From JAWLBM01 sp041687675 (GTDB lineage Bacteria; Pseudomonadota; Alphaproteobacteria; Rhizobiales; Pleomorphomonadaceae): 57,270 bases of DNA. Position 1 is the first letter of the stretch; every line of letters begins with the position of its first letter. A program made the position numbers and the translations under genes. Below, one piece after another: positions 9,006 to 18,264 of this stretch. Location of the stretch: assembly GCA_041687675.1 (NCBI GenBank), contig JAWLBM010000032.1, forward strand, positions 1-57,270, given 5' to 3'. The notes beneath the pieces were generated by a model. The model saw only the letters and a program-made list of their open reading frames with translations, made no database searches and was not told the DNA's origin.

Positions 9006-10262
9006 ATGGCGAAGGCGAGAGGTCGCCCCCCCACCAGGCGGGACTGGCTGTTCGAACCGATGCAGGACGTCCCCGCCGGCGATGCGCCCCGCGCCGACGA
9101 GGGCGCGGGCGGCGGATCGCCGTCCGCTGCGCCCGATGCGCCCCGGCGCGGCCGCAAGGGTTCGGACTCGTCGAGGACCGGCGGGCCGGGCCGGCGTCCC
9201 CGGGCGGGCGGCGGACGGTCACGCTCCGCGGCGGCGGCGACCGCGGCCGCTGCGGCCCCGCCCGAGATGGGCGGCCCGGCGGACGCAAAGCCTGCGGTGG
9301 GCGAATCGCACCCGGGCCCCCGGCCGCCTGCGGGATTCGACCCGGAGGCGCCCAGGCCGATCCGGTTCATCGACGTGACCCCGCCGCTGGCAGCCCCGCC
9401 ACCGCACGGCCGCAGGACCCGGAGGATCGTCGCCATCGCCCTCGTCGGGATCGCCGTCGGCGCCGCCGGATACGCCGGCTATGCCGTCCTCGTCGAGCAG
9501 GCGGGAGCGCCGGAGACCCGGCTGACCTCTCTCCCCGGATCGCCGGCCGACCCGGCGCCGGAGCCGTCGGAGGTGGCCGGCGAGCGGAGCGCCGCTCCGG
9601 CCGGGTCCGACGGCGGGATCCGCATCGTCGGACCGCCGCTGCCGGACGGCCTCGCGGGGCGGGAGCCGCTGCCGGCGGATCCCCCGCCTGCGGCGATCGA
9701 GCCGCCGGCCCCCGGGTCGGCCGGTCCCGATCCGTTCCTCGCCGAACAGCGTGCGGACGACAGAGCCGGCCCCGATCCCTCTGCCCCTCCTCCACCGCCC
9801 CCCGCCCGCCGGTCCCGGCGGGCGGAGACGGACATGCAGCCGGACCCGTTCGACGTCGACGAGACCGGCAGCCTGGCGTCCGGGGCGCCGTCACCGTCCG
9901 GGGCGCCGGTCGCCGCGCTGGAGCCGCCGCTCCCGGACGACGCCGCACCCGCCGACGCCGCGGGCGCACCAACCCGGCTGATCGTGCACGTGCCCTTCGC
10001 CAACGGCGAGGACGCCCCGGCCGGCCTCAGGCAGGCGCTCGGCGACCTCACCGCCGACGTCGAGACGCGGGTCGTCGCGGCCGGGCCGCGGGTGAGCGGG
10101 GTCCGCTACTTCCATCCGGAGGACCGGGAAGCGGCCCAGGCCGCCCGCAGGGCCGTCGCCGCCGCCGAGGGCGACTGGGAGGTCGGGCTCGACGACTTCA
10201 CCTCCTACCGGCCGCTGCCGCGCCGCGGCACCATCGAGATCTGGCTGAAGCCGGACCGCTGA
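9006..10262 (+). CDS. Hypothetical Pro/Ala-rich single-pass membrane protein
   Basis: A 418-residue protein I do not recognise. Residues 1-135 are basic then Ala/Pro/Gly-rich and probably disordered in the cytoplasm; RRIVAIALVGIAVGAAGYAG at about 140-160 is the only membrane segment; a long acidic Pro-rich linker (about 165-315) follows; a compact C-terminal domain of about 100 residues starts at TRLIVHVPFANGEDAP and contains VSGVRYFHPEDREAAQAARR. This layout (TM, periplasmic linker, small folded domain) resembles cell-wall or division accessory proteins such as LytR_C-like domains, but that is a guess. The start at 9006 has GGAGTGAAAG upstream; an earlier ATG at 8958 lacks one. Confidence 0.75.
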   Translation: MAKARGRPPTRRDWLFEPMQDVPAGDAPRADEGAGGGSPSAAPDAPRRGRKGSDSSRTGGPGRRPRAGGGRSRSAAAATAAAAAPPEMGGPADAKPAVGESHPGPRPPAGFDPEAPRPIRFIDVTPPLAAPPPHGRRTRRIVAIALVGIAVGAAGYAGYAVLVEQAGAPETRLTSLPGSPADPAPEPSEVAGERSAAPAGSDGGIRIVGPPLPDGLAGREPLPADPPPAAIEPPAPGSAGPDPFLAEQRADDRAGPDPSAPPPPPPARRSRRAETDMQPDPFDVDETGSLASGAPSPSGAPVAALEPPLPDDAAPADAAGAPTRLIVHVPFANGEDAPAGLRQALGDLTADVETRVVAAGPRVSGVRYFHPEDREAAQAARRAVAAAEGDWEVGLDDFTSYRPLPRRGTIEIWLKPDR

Positions 10263-10315
10263 GCCGCCGGCCGGCGCCGTGCCGCAGAACGGATGCGTCC
10301 GTGGTTCCCCTTAGG

Positions 10316-10349
10316 TTTTGTGCAGGAGCAGCCTTCGTTTCGTGCAGGA
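10316..10349. promoter_or_regulatory. Two direct repeats, candidate operator of the aromatic operon
   Basis: TTTTGTGCAGGA (10316-10327) and TTTCGTGCAGGA (10338-10349) match at 11 of 12 positions and are 22 bp apart start to start, that is, about two helical turns on the same DNA face. They lie about 95 bp upstream of the maleylacetate reductase gene, the first gene of the operon. The regulator family cannot be named. Confidence 0.45.
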
Positions 10350-10444
10350 ACGGCGGGCGCCTCGCCGGCTAGTGTCTCCTCGCGGCGCCCTTGGCGGGCA
10401 TCGGCCGCGGGCCCCGGGATCGGGGCGGGGAGAGAGACGTCGGC

Positions 10445-11506
10445 ATGAACGGCTTCACCTACGAGGCGCTGCCCGCGCGCGTGATCTTCGGCTTCGGCAC
10501 CTTCGGCCGATTGCCGGACGAGGTCGCGCGGATGGGGCTGCAGCGCGCGCTGGTGCTGGCGACGCCGCAGCAGGCCGACGAGGCCGGCCGCATCGCCGCG
10601 ACGCTCGGCGCCCGCTCGGTCGGCGCCTTCTGCGAGGCGGCGATGCACACCCCGGTGGAGGTGACGGAACGGGCGCTGGAGGTGGTGCAGAAGCGCCGGG
10701 TGGACGGCCTCGTCGCCGTCGGCGGCGGCTCCACCACGGGCCTTGCCAAGGCGATCGCCCTGCGCACCGACCTGCCGCAGATCGTCGTCCCCACCACCTA
10801 CGCCGGGTCGGAGATGACGCCGATCATCGGCGAGACGCGCGACGGGCTGAAGACCACCCAGCGCACCCTCAAGGTGCTGCCGGAGGTGGTCATCTACGAC
10901 GTGGACCTCACGCTGACCCTTTCCGCAGGCCTCACCGGAACCTCCGGCATCAACGCCATCGCCCATGCGGTGGAGGCGCTCTACGCCCGCGACGCCAACC
11001 CGATCGTGTCGCTGATGGCCGAGGAGGGGATCGCCCGGCTCGCCTGCGCCCTGCCGAAGATCGCGACCGACCCGCTCGACCGGGCGGCGCGCTCGGATGC
11101 GCTCTACGGCGCCTTCCTCTGCGGCGTCTGCCTCGGCTCCGTCGGCATGGCGCTGCACCACAAGCTCTGCCACACGCTGGGCGGCAGCTTCGACCTGCCG
11201 CATGCGGAGACCCACACGGTCGTGCTGCCGCACGCGCTCGCCTACAACGCCCCGGCCGCCGGTCCCGCCGTCGCGCGGATCGCGCGGGCGCTCGGGACCG
11301 ACCGGCCGGCGAAGGCGCTCCACGATCTCGCCGGCAAGGTCGGCGCGCCGCGCTCGCTGAAGGACCTCGGGATGCCGCGCGAGGGCATCGGGCGGGCGGC
11401 CGACCTCGCCCTCGCCAATCCCTACTGGAACCCGCGCCCGCTGGAGCGCGAGGCCATCCGCGACCTGATCGCCAGGGCCTGGGAGGGCCTGGAGCCCGCC
11501 GGCTGA
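10445..11506 (+). CDS. Maleylacetate reductase
   Basis: A 353-residue iron-type dehydrogenase of the maleylacetate reductase branch (TfdF/MacA/GraC group), which reduces maleylacetate to 3-oxoadipate with NAD(P)H. Diagnostic stretches are VIFGFGTFGRLPDE, VGGGSTTGLAKAIALRT, VPTTYAGSEMTPIIGET and HHKLCHTLGGSFDLPHAETH. Length is typical. The ATG at 10445 was chosen over 10391 because family homology begins at MNGFTYE and GGGGAGAGAGA lies upstream. It opens an operon that contains the dioxygenase making its substrate (18265), which strengthens the call. Confidence 0.93.
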   Translation: MNGFTYEALPARVIFGFGTFGRLPDEVARMGLQRALVLATPQQADEAGRIAATLGARSVGAFCEAAMHTPVEVTERALEVVQKRRVDGLVAVGGGSTTGLAKAIALRTDLPQIVVPTTYAGSEMTPIIGETRDGLKTTQRTLKVLPEVVIYDVDLTLTLSAGLTGTSGINAIAHAVEALYARDANPIVSLMAEEGIARLACALPKIATDPLDRAARSDALYGAFLCGVCLGSVGMALHHKLCHTLGGSFDLPHAETHTVVLPHALAYNAPAAGPAVARIARALGTDRPAKALHDLAGKVGAPRSLKDLGMPREGIGRAADLALANPYWNPRPLEREAIRDLIARAWEGLEPAG

Positions 11507-11578
11507 GCGCCGGCCGAGACGATGCGCGCCGTCCCCGGGAGGAGGGCGCTGGAACGAGACGAGAGGGGAGGAGACCCG

Positions 11579-12901
11579 ATGAGACGACAGATCCATGGCC
11601 GCGGGCTTTCGCGGCGCAGCTTCCTGAGGACCACCGCCGCCGCCGGCGCCGCCGCCGCCGCCACCCCGCTGTTCGCGCCGGCGGTGCGGGCGGCCGGGAC
11701 CATCCGCCTCGGCTACGTCAGCCCGCAGACCGGGCCCCTCGCCGCCTTTGCCGAGGCCGACGACTTCATCATCGGCAACTTCCTCGACAGCGTGAAGGGC
11801 GGCCTCGACATCGGCGGCTCCAACTACACGGTCGAGGTGATCGTCAAGGACAGCCAGTCGAACCCGAACCGCGCGGCGGAGGTGGCCAAGGAACTGATCG
11901 TCGACGACGGGATCGACATCATGCTGGTCGCCTCGACGCCGGAGACCACCAACCCGGTGTCCACCCAGTGCGAGATCGAGGAGGTGCCCTGCATCTCCAC
12001 CGTGGCGCCCTGGCAGCCCTACTTCATCGGCCGGCAGGGCAACCCCGGCGACCCGTCCACCTGGGCGCCGTTCAACAACACCTTCCACTTCCTCTGGGGG
12101 CTGGAGGACGTCATCTCCGTCTTCACCAACATGTGGGGACAGCTCGAGACCAACAGGTCGGTCGGCGGACTCTTCCCCAACGACGGCGACGGCAACGCCT
12201 GGGGCGACCCGGTGGTCGGCTTCCCGCCGTTGCTGGAGAAGCTCGGCTACCGGCTCACCGACCCCGGCCGCTACCAGAACCTCACCGACGACTTCTCCGC
12301 CCAGATCTCCGCCTTCCGCGACGCGGAGGTGGAGATCCTGACGGGCGTCGTCATCCCGCCGGACTTCACCACCTTCTGGACCCAGGCGAGCCAGCGCGGC
12401 TTCAGGCCGAAGGCGGCGTCGATCGGCAAGGCGATCCTGTTCCCGGTCGCGGTGGAGGCGCTCGGCGAGGCCGGCCACAACCTCTCCTCCGAGGTCTGGT
12501 GGAGCCCCTCGCACCCGTTCAAATCCTCGCTGAACGGCCTTTCCGCCGGCGAGGTCGCCAGCGCCTACCAGGAGGCGACCGGCCGGCAGTGGACCCAGCC
12601 GATCGGCTTCGCCCACGCGCTGTTCGAACTCGCCGTCGACGCGCTGAAGCGCTCCGCCGATCCGACCGACCCGGCCGCCAACGTCGAGGCGATCGGCGCG
12701 GCGGACCTTGAGACCATCGTCGGGCCGCTGAAGTTCAACCAGGAGAACGTGCCGCCCTTCGCCCGCAAGAACGTCGCCAAGACGCCGCTGGTCGGCGGCC
12801 AGTGGAAGCTCAGGGACGGCGGCGCCTACGAGATCGTCGTCACCGACAACCAGACCGCGCCGGAGATCCCCGTGGCCGCGGCCATGGAGCCGATCTCCTG
12901 A
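11579..12901 (+). CDS. LIV-type ABC transporter substrate-binding protein (Tat signal)
   Basis: A 440-residue periplasmic binding protein of the type I (LivJ/LivK, Peripla_BP_6) family. The N-terminus carries a twin-arginine signal, SRRSFLRTTAAAG, ending near AVRAAG, so it is exported folded. Binding-fold strands such as IRLGYVSPQTGPLAAFAE and VNPNRAAEVAKELI-type segments follow. A GGGGAGGAG ribosome site precedes the ATG. With the next four genes it forms a complete importer; given the enzymes at both ends of the operon the ligand is probably a hydroxylated aromatic compound rather than a branched-chain amino acid. A strong hairpin follows its stop codon. Confidence 0.92.
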   Translation: MRRQIHGRGLSRRSFLRTTAAAGAAAAATPLFAPAVRAAGTIRLGYVSPQTGPLAAFAEADDFIIGNFLDSVKGGLDIGGSNYTVEVIVKDSQSNPNRAAEVAKELIVDDGIDIMLVASTPETTNPVSTQCEIEEVPCISTVAPWQPYFIGRQGNPGDPSTWAPFNNTFHFLWGLEDVISVFTNMWGQLETNRSVGGLFPNDGDGNAWGDPVVGFPPLLEKLGYRLTDPGRYQNLTDDFSAQISAFRDAEVEILTGVVIPPDFTTFWTQASQRGFRPKAASIGKAILFPVAVEALGEAGHNLSSEVWWSPSHPFKSSLNGLSAGEVASAYQEATGRQWTQPIGFAHALFELAVDALKRSADPTDPAANVEAIGAADLETIVGPLKFNQENVPPFARKNVAKTPLVGGQWKLRDGGAYEIVVTDNQTAPEIPVAAAMEPIS

Positions 12902-12916
12902 CGAACAGGCTCCAGC

Positions 12917-12941
12917 GGCCCGGGCGGCACCCGCCCGGGCC
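12917..12941 (+). terminator. GC-rich hairpin after the LIV-type binding protein gene
   Basis: Perfect 11-bp stem with a CAC loop, followed by a second stem at 12959-12979. There is no T tract, and the next transporter gene follows in the same direction, so this is more likely a partial attenuator or 3'-end stabiliser that raises binding-protein mRNA over transporter mRNA than a full terminator. Confidence 0.5.
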
Positions 12942-13010
12942 CCGCATGCGCGACGGCGCGCGGGCCGGCCCGGCCCGCGTCGGCCCGTCTTCGCCCTCCC
13001 CCCGGACCGG

Positions 13011-13742
13011 ATGGTGGCCCGACCGATGCTGCTGGAACTCGAAAGCCTCAGGAAGTCCTACGGCTCGCTGGTGGTGACCGACGACCTCTCGCTGTCCGTC
13101 GCGGAGGGCGAGGCGCTCGGCGTCATCGGCCCGAACGGGGCCGGCAAGACCACCCTGTTCGCGCTGGTCACCGGCGCGGTGCGCGCCGACCAGGGCCGCA
13201 TCCGGCTCGACGGGCGCGACGTCACCGGCCTTGCCGCCGAGCGGCGCTGCACCGCCGGCATCTGCCGCTCGCACCAGGTGCCGCATCCCTTCGAGAAGCT
13301 GACCGTGTTCGAGAACCTGCTCGTCGCCGCCTGCTTCGGCCAGGGGCGGCGCGAGGCGGAGGTGGTGGACTGGTGCGGCCACGTCCTCGACCTCACCGGC
13401 CTCCTCGGCAAGGCGAACCGCCTCGGCGGCCAGCTCACCCTGCTCGACCGCAAGCGCCTCGAGATGGCCCGCGCGCTCGCCACCCGGCCGCGGCTGCTGC
13501 TCCTCGACGAGATCGCCGGCGGGCTCACCGAGGGCGAGTGCCACGAGCTGGTCGAGACCATCTGCACCGTCCACCGGAGCGGCACCACCATCGTCTGGAT
13601 CGAGCACATCGTCCACGCCCTGCTCGCGGTGGTCGGGCGGCTTGTGGTGCTCAACTTCGGCCGGCTGATCGCCGAGGGCGAGCCGCAGGCGGTGATGAAC
13701 TCCCCCGAGGTGCGGGAGATCTACCTCGGCGCGCCGGCGTGA
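13011..13742 (+). CDS. LIV-type ABC transporter ATPase (LivG-like)
   Basis: A 243-residue cytoplasmic ATPase. Walker A is GPNGAGKTT at residues 40-48 and Walker B is LLLLDEIAGG. The signature region reads LGGQLTLLDRKRLEMARAL, so the usual LSGGQ is degenerate (LGGQ), as is common in LivG. SHQVPHPFEKLTVFENL is the family Q-loop region. An alternative ATG at 13026 would remove MVARP; neither start has a strong ribosome site. It pairs with the LivF-like ATPase that starts 11 bp downstream. Confidence 0.9.
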   Translation: MVARPMLLELESLRKSYGSLVVTDDLSLSVAEGEALGVIGPNGAGKTTLFALVTGAVRADQGRIRLDGRDVTGLAAERRCTAGICRSHQVPHPFEKLTVFENLLVAACFGQGRREAEVVDWCGHVLDLTGLLGKANRLGGQLTLLDRKRLEMARALATRPRLLLLDEIAGGLTEGECHELVETICTVHRSGTTIVWIEHIVHALLAVVGRLVVLNFGRLIAEGEPQAVMNSPEVREIYLGAPA

Positions 13743-13753
13743 GGGGAGAGACG

Positions 13754-14461
13754 ATGACCGCCCCCCTCCTCTCCGTCTCCGGCCTCGAGGCCCGCTACGG
13801 CGACTTCCAGGCCCTGTTCGGCATCGACCTCGAGGTGATGCCGGGCGAGACCGTCGCCATCATCGGCGCCAACGGCGCCGGCAAGAGCACCTTCCTGAAG
13901 GCGGTGACCGGCCTCCTCCCGGCCCGGCGCGAGGCGATCCGCTTCGCCGGCGAAGCGATCGGCGGCCTCGCCGCGCCGGAGGTGATGCGCCGCGGCATCG
14001 CCATGGTGCCGGAGGGGCGCAAGCTGTTCCCCTCGCTCACCGTGGAGGAGAACCTCCTCATCGGCGGCTGGGGCCGCACCGGCTCCGGGCGGTGGAGCCT
14101 CGACAGCCTCTACGGGCTCTTCCCGGTCCTGAAGGAGCGCCGGCGCAGCCCGGGGACGGCCCTCTCCGGCGGCCAGCAGCAGATGGTGGCGATCGGCCGG
14201 GCGCTGATCTCCAATCCGAAGCTCCTGCTCTGCGACGAGATCTCCCTCGGCCTCGCGCCGGTGGTGATTCGGGACATCTACGCCGCCCTGCCGGCGATCA
14301 AGGCCGAGGGCACCGCCATCGTCGTCGTCGAGCAGGACATCGTGAAGGCGATGGAGGTGGCCGACAGGGTCTACTGCTTCCAGGAGGGCCGCATGACCCT
14401 CGCCGGCCGGCCGTCCGAGCTCACCCGCGAAGCCATCCACGACGCCTATTTCGGGAGCTGA
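13754..14461 (+). CDS. LIV-type ABC transporter ATPase (LivF-like)
   Basis: A 235-residue ATPase: Walker A GANGAGKS at 38-45, the LivF motif VPEGRKLFPSLTVEENL, signature LSGGQQQMVAIGRAL, Walker B LLLCDEISLGLAP, and VVEQD in the H-loop region with no His at the usual place, also normal for LivF. A GAGGGGAGAG ribosome site lies directly before the ATG. It is the second nucleotide-binding subunit of the importer. Confidence 0.92.
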   Translation: MTAPLLSVSGLEARYGDFQALFGIDLEVMPGETVAIIGANGAGKSTFLKAVTGLLPARREAIRFAGEAIGGLAAPEVMRRGIAMVPEGRKLFPSLTVEENLLIGGWGRTGSGRWSLDSLYGLFPVLKERRRSPGTALSGGQQQMVAIGRALISNPKLLLCDEISLGLAPVVIRDIYAALPAIKAEGTAIVVVEQDIVKAMEVADRVYCFQEGRMTLAGRPSELTREAIHDAYFGS

Positions 14462-14467
14462 CCGGCC

Positions 14468-15337
14468 ATGACGCTCGTCTTCGACATCCTCGTCCAGGGT
14501 GCGCTGCTCGGCGGGCTCTACGCCCTCTTCGCCGCGGGACTGTCGCTGATCTTCGGGGTCATGCGGCTCGTCAACCTCGCCCACGGCGACCTGATCGTGC
14601 TCGCCGCCTTCCTGATCCTGGCGCTGACCGACCTCGCCGGCTTCGACCTCTGGTTCGCGGCGCTGCTGGTCCTTCCGGCGATGTTCGCGATCGGCTACCT
14701 CCTGCAGATCGGCCTCCTCGACCGGGTGCTCGGCAAGGACATCCTGCCGCCGCTGCTGATGACCTTCGGCCTTTCCATCATCATCCAGAACGCGCTGCTC
14801 GAGGGCTTCTCCGCGGACAGCCGCCGCCTGTCGGCCGGGGCGATCGAGACGGCGTCGATCCCGATCGCGCCCGGGATCGCCGTCGGCGTGATGCCGCTCG
14901 TCACATTCCTCGCCGCGGTGCTGGTGATCGTCGCCCTCAACCAGGTCTTCTACCGCACCGCCGTCGGCCGCGCCTTCCGCGCGGTCTCCGACGACCCGAC
15001 GACGGCGCAGCTGATGGGGATCGACAATCGCAAGCTGTTCGCCCTCGCCATGGGCCTCGCCCTCGCCGTCTCGGCGATCGCCGCCCTCTTCCTCGGCATC
15101 CGCGCCAACTTCGACCCGACGATCGGGCCGGCGCGGCTGATCTTCGCCTTCGAGGCGGTGATCATCGGCGGCCTCGGCTCGCTGTGGGGCACCCTCGCCG
15201 GCGGCGTGGTGCTCGGCGTCGCCCAGACCCTCGGGGCGGCGATCAACCCGGAATGGCAGATCCTCGCCGGACATGTCGCCTTCCTGGTCGTGCTGGTGGT
15301 GCGCCCGCGCGGGCTGTTCCCGCGGGCGGTGGACTGA
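14468..15337 (+). CDS. LIV-type ABC transporter permease (LivH-like)
   Basis: A 289-residue inner-membrane permease with about eight hydrophobic helices. LivH landmarks are GALLGGLYALFAAGLSLIFG with the VNLAHGD motif near residue 40 and the cytoplasmic coupling loop TAVGRAFRAVSDDPTTAQLMGID. It starts 6 bp after the LivF-like stop codon, so translation is likely coupled. Confidence 0.92.
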   Translation: MTLVFDILVQGALLGGLYALFAAGLSLIFGVMRLVNLAHGDLIVLAAFLILALTDLAGFDLWFAALLVLPAMFAIGYLLQIGLLDRVLGKDILPPLLMTFGLSIIIQNALLEGFSADSRRLSAGAIETASIPIAPGIAVGVMPLVTFLAAVLVIVALNQVFYRTAVGRAFRAVSDDPTTAQLMGIDNRKLFALAMGLALAVSAIAALFLGIRANFDPTIGPARLIFAFEAVIIGGLGSLWGTLAGGVVLGVAQTLGAAINPEWQILAGHVAFLVVLVVRPRGLFPRAVD

Positions 15338-15347
15338 GGACGCGCCG

Positions 15348-16484
15348 ATGACCGCCAGCCCCGCCCCCGCCCTGGTCGCGACCGGCCGCTACGCCGTCCG
15401 CACCCGGACCCGGCTCTCCACCGTCGCGGCGGTCGTCGCCGCGCTCCTCGTCGGCGTCCTCGCCGCGGTGCCGCTGTTCGCCGGCCGCGGCCTGGTGCAG
15501 GACCTCTTCTTCGTGCTGACCATGCTGGCGCTCGCCCAGTACTGGAACCTGCTCGCGGGCTTCGCGGGCCTCGTCTCCGTCGGCCAGCAGGCCTTCGTCG
15601 GCCTCGGCGCCTACGTTCTTTTCTGGCTCACCATCTCCGTCGGGCTCGACCCGGTCTCCGCGGTGGTCGTCTCCGCCGTCGTCACCTTCGTGATCGCGGT
15701 GCCGACCGCCTTCGTCGTGTTCCGACTGCGCGGCGCCTACTTCGCCATCGGCACCTGGGTGGTGGCGGAGGTGTTCCGCCTGGTGATGGCGCAGGTGAAG
15801 ACGCTCGGCGGCGGCACCGGCACCTCGCTGCCGCGCGAGGTCACCAACGAGGCGGCGGTCGTGACCTTCGTCGCCGACCTCCTCGACCTGCGCGCCGCCG
15901 CCGCCCGCGACGTCGCCGCCTACTGGATGGCACTCGTCGTCACCGTGGCGACGGTGGTGCTGGTCTACCTGCTGCTCCGCTCGCGCCAGGGCCTCGCCCT
16001 CTCGGCGATCCGCGACAGCGAGACGGCGGCCGGCTCGGTCGGGGTCGACGCCTTCCGCACAAAGCTCGCCGTCTACCTGCTCGCCGCCTTCGGCACCGGC
16101 CTCGTCGGCGCGCTGGTCTACCTGCAGAAGGCCCGCATCTCGCCCGACGCCGCCTTCGCGGTGCTCGACTGGACCGCCTACGTCATCTTCATCGTGGTCA
16201 TCGGCGGCATCGGCACCATCGAGGGGCCGATCGTCGGCGCCATCGTCTTCTTCGTGCTGCAGGACCAGCTGTCCCAGTTCGGCAGCTGGTACCTGATGCT
16301 GCTCGGCGCCATCGCCATCGCGGCGATGCTGTTCTTCCCCCGCGGCCTGTGGGGGACCTTCGCCGAGCGCTTCGACATCCACCTCTTCCCGATCCGCCGC
16401 CGCTTCGTCGTGCGGCCCGCCGCCCGCCCGGAGGAGGCGTCGCGGCCCGTCCCGCTCACCGGTCTCAAGGAGGAAACGCCATGA
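15348..16484 (+). CDS. LIV-type ABC transporter permease (LivM-like)
   Basis: A 378-residue permease, longer than LivH because of a C-terminal extension of about 45 polar residues. LivM motifs: YWNLLAGFAGLVSVGQQAFVG, RGAYFAIGTWVVAEVFRL and the coupling loop LALSAIRDSETAAGSVGVD. The C-terminal region IEGPIVGAIVFFVLQDQLS is typical. It begins 10 bp after the LivH stop, and its TGA overlaps the ATG of the next gene (ATGA), so the hydroxylase is translationally coupled to the transporter. Confidence 0.92.
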   Translation: MTASPAPALVATGRYAVRTRTRLSTVAAVVAALLVGVLAAVPLFAGRGLVQDLFFVLTMLALAQYWNLLAGFAGLVSVGQQAFVGLGAYVLFWLTISVGLDPVSAVVVSAVVTFVIAVPTAFVVFRLRGAYFAIGTWVVAEVFRLVMAQVKTLGGGTGTSLPREVTNEAAVVTFVADLLDLRAAAARDVAAYWMALVVTVATVVLVYLLLRSRQGLALSAIRDSETAAGSVGVDAFRTKLAVYLLAAFGTGLVGALVYLQKARISPDAAFAVLDWTAYVIFIVVIGGIGTIEGPIVGAIVFFVLQDQLSQFGSWYLMLLGAIAIAAMLFFPRGLWGTFAERFDIHLFPIRRRFVVRPAARPEEASRPVPLTGLKEETP

Positions 16485-18250
16485 TCGAAACGGACGTGCT
16501 CATCGTCGGCTCCGGCCCGGCCGGCTCGGCCGCGGCGCTGGCGCTGTCGACCTACGGCATCCGCAACATGGTCGTCACCAAGTACCGCTGGCTCGCCGAC
16601 ACCCCGCGCGCGCACATCACCAACCAGCGCACAATGGAGGTGCTGCGCGACCTCGGCGTCGAGGACCAGGCGATGATGCACGCGGTGCCGAACACGCTCA
16701 TCGGCAACAACGTCTTCTGCACCTCGCTCGCCGGCGAGGAACTCGGCCGGCTCTACTCCTGGGGCAACCACCCGAGCCGGATGGCCGACTACGCCCTCGC
16801 CTCGCCGTCGATCATCTGCGACATCCCGCAGGACCTGATGGAGCCGGTGCTGTTCGGCAACGCCTGCGCCCGCGGCACCCGCGCCCGCTTCGACACCGAG
16901 TACCTGTCGCTCGAGCAGGACGCCGACGGCGTCACCGCCATGGTGCGCGACCGGCTCTCCGGGACCGAGTACCAGATCCGGGCGAAGTACCTGATCGGCG
17001 CCGACGGCGGCCGCTCCAAGGTGGCCGAGGACATCGGCCTGCCGATGCACGGCAAGATGGGCGTCGCCGGCTCGATGAACATCGTCTTCAGGGCGGACCT
17101 TTCCCGCTACGTCGCCCACCGGCCGAGCGTGCTCTACTGGGTGCTGCAGCCCGGCGCCAACATCGGCGGCATCGGCATGGGCCTCGTGCGCATGGTCCGG
17201 CCCTGGAACAAGTGGCTGATCGTCTGGGGCTACGACATCAACGACGCGCCGCCGGAGATGACCGACGAACTCGCCCGCGAGGTGGCCCACAACCTCATCG
17301 GCGACCACACCATCCCGATCGAGATCGAGAGCCATTCGCTGTGGACCGTCAACCACATGTACGCCAGGTCGAACACCCGCGGCCGGGTGTTCTGCATGGG
17401 CGACGCGGTGCACCGGCACCCGCCGTCCAACGGGCTCGGCTCCAACACCTCGATCCAGGACGCCTACAACCTCGCCTGGAAGCTCGCCTATGTGCTGAAG
17501 GGCCAGGCCGACCCGTCGCTGCTGGCGACCTACGACGTCGAGCGCTCGCCGGTGGCCGAGCAGATCGTCGAGCGGGCCAACAAGTCGATCGGCGAGTTCG
17601 GGCCGATCTTCGAGAGCCTCGGGCTCCTCTCCACCACCGACCCGGAGCAGATGAAGCGCAACATGGAGGCGCGCAAGGCGGCGACGCCGGAGGCGGCCGA
17701 GCAGCGCGAGAAGCTGCGCCGCGCGATCGCCTTCAAGTCCTACGAGTTCAACTGCCACGGGGTCGAGATGAACCAGCGCTACCGCTCCGAGGCCGTGGTG
17801 CCGGACGGAACGCCCGAGCCCGACTGGCGGCGCGACCCGGAGCTCTACTATCAGGCCACCACATGGCCCGGCGCGCGGCTGCCGCACGTCTGGGTCGAGC
17901 GCCGGGGCGAGCGCGTCTCGACGCTGGACGTCGTCGGCAAGGGGCGATTCACCCTGCTCACCGGCATCGGCGGCGAGGCCTGGGTGGAGGCGGCGACGGC
18001 CGTCTCGGCCTCGACCGGCGTCGAGGTCGAGGCGCTGGTGATCGGGCCGGGGCGCGACCTCCATGATATCTTCGGCGACTGGGCCGAGGCGCGCGAGACC
18101 TCGGAGACCGGCTGCGTGCTCGTCCGCCCGGACCAGCACGTCGCCTGGCGGGCCGAAGCCGTCTCGGCGAACGCCGCCGGCGACCTCGAGGCGGCGCTAC
18201 TCAGCGTGCTCGGGCGCGCCCGCCCCGCCGCCGCCGCGGCGGCCGAATGA
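16481..18250 (+). CDS. FAD-dependent aromatic hydroxylase, TfdB/PheA-like
   Basis: A 589-residue class A flavoprotein monooxygenase similar to 2,4-dichlorophenol 6-monooxygenase. It has the FAD dinucleotide motif GSGPAG at 10-15, the second motif LIGADGGRSKVAEDIG (DG), and the FAD-ribityl motif GDAVHRHPPSNGLGSNTSIQ characteristic of TfdB-like enzymes, then a thioredoxin-like C-terminal domain. It would ortho-hydroxylate a phenol with NAD(P)H and O2. Given the ring-cleavage gene directly downstream, the product is probably hydroxyquinol, with resorcinol as a good candidate substrate (inference). AAGGAGG precedes the ATG and is the strongest ribosome site in the operon. Confidence 0.88.
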   Translation: MIETDVLIVGSGPAGSAAALALSTYGIRNMVVTKYRWLADTPRAHITNQRTMEVLRDLGVEDQAMMHAVPNTLIGNNVFCTSLAGEELGRLYSWGNHPSRMADYALASPSIICDIPQDLMEPVLFGNACARGTRARFDTEYLSLEQDADGVTAMVRDRLSGTEYQIRAKYLIGADGGRSKVAEDIGLPMHGKMGVAGSMNIVFRADLSRYVAHRPSVLYWVLQPGANIGGIGMGLVRMVRPWNKWLIVWGYDINDAPPEMTDELAREVAHNLIGDHTIPIEIESHSLWTVNHMYARSNTRGRVFCMGDAVHRHPPSNGLGSNTSIQDAYNLAWKLAYVLKGQADPSLLATYDVERSPVAEQIVERANKSIGEFGPIFESLGLLSTTDPEQMKRNMEARKAATPEAAEQREKLRRAIAFKSYEFNCHGVEMNQRYRSEAVVPDGTPEPDWRRDPELYYQATTWPGARLPHVWVERRGERVSTLDVVGKGRFTLLTGIGGEAWVEAATAVSASTGVEVEALVIGPGRDLHDIFGDWAEARETSETGCVLVRPDQHVAWRAEAVSANAAGDLEAALLSVLGRARPAAAAAAE

Positions 18251-18264
18251 CAGGGAGGAGCGAA

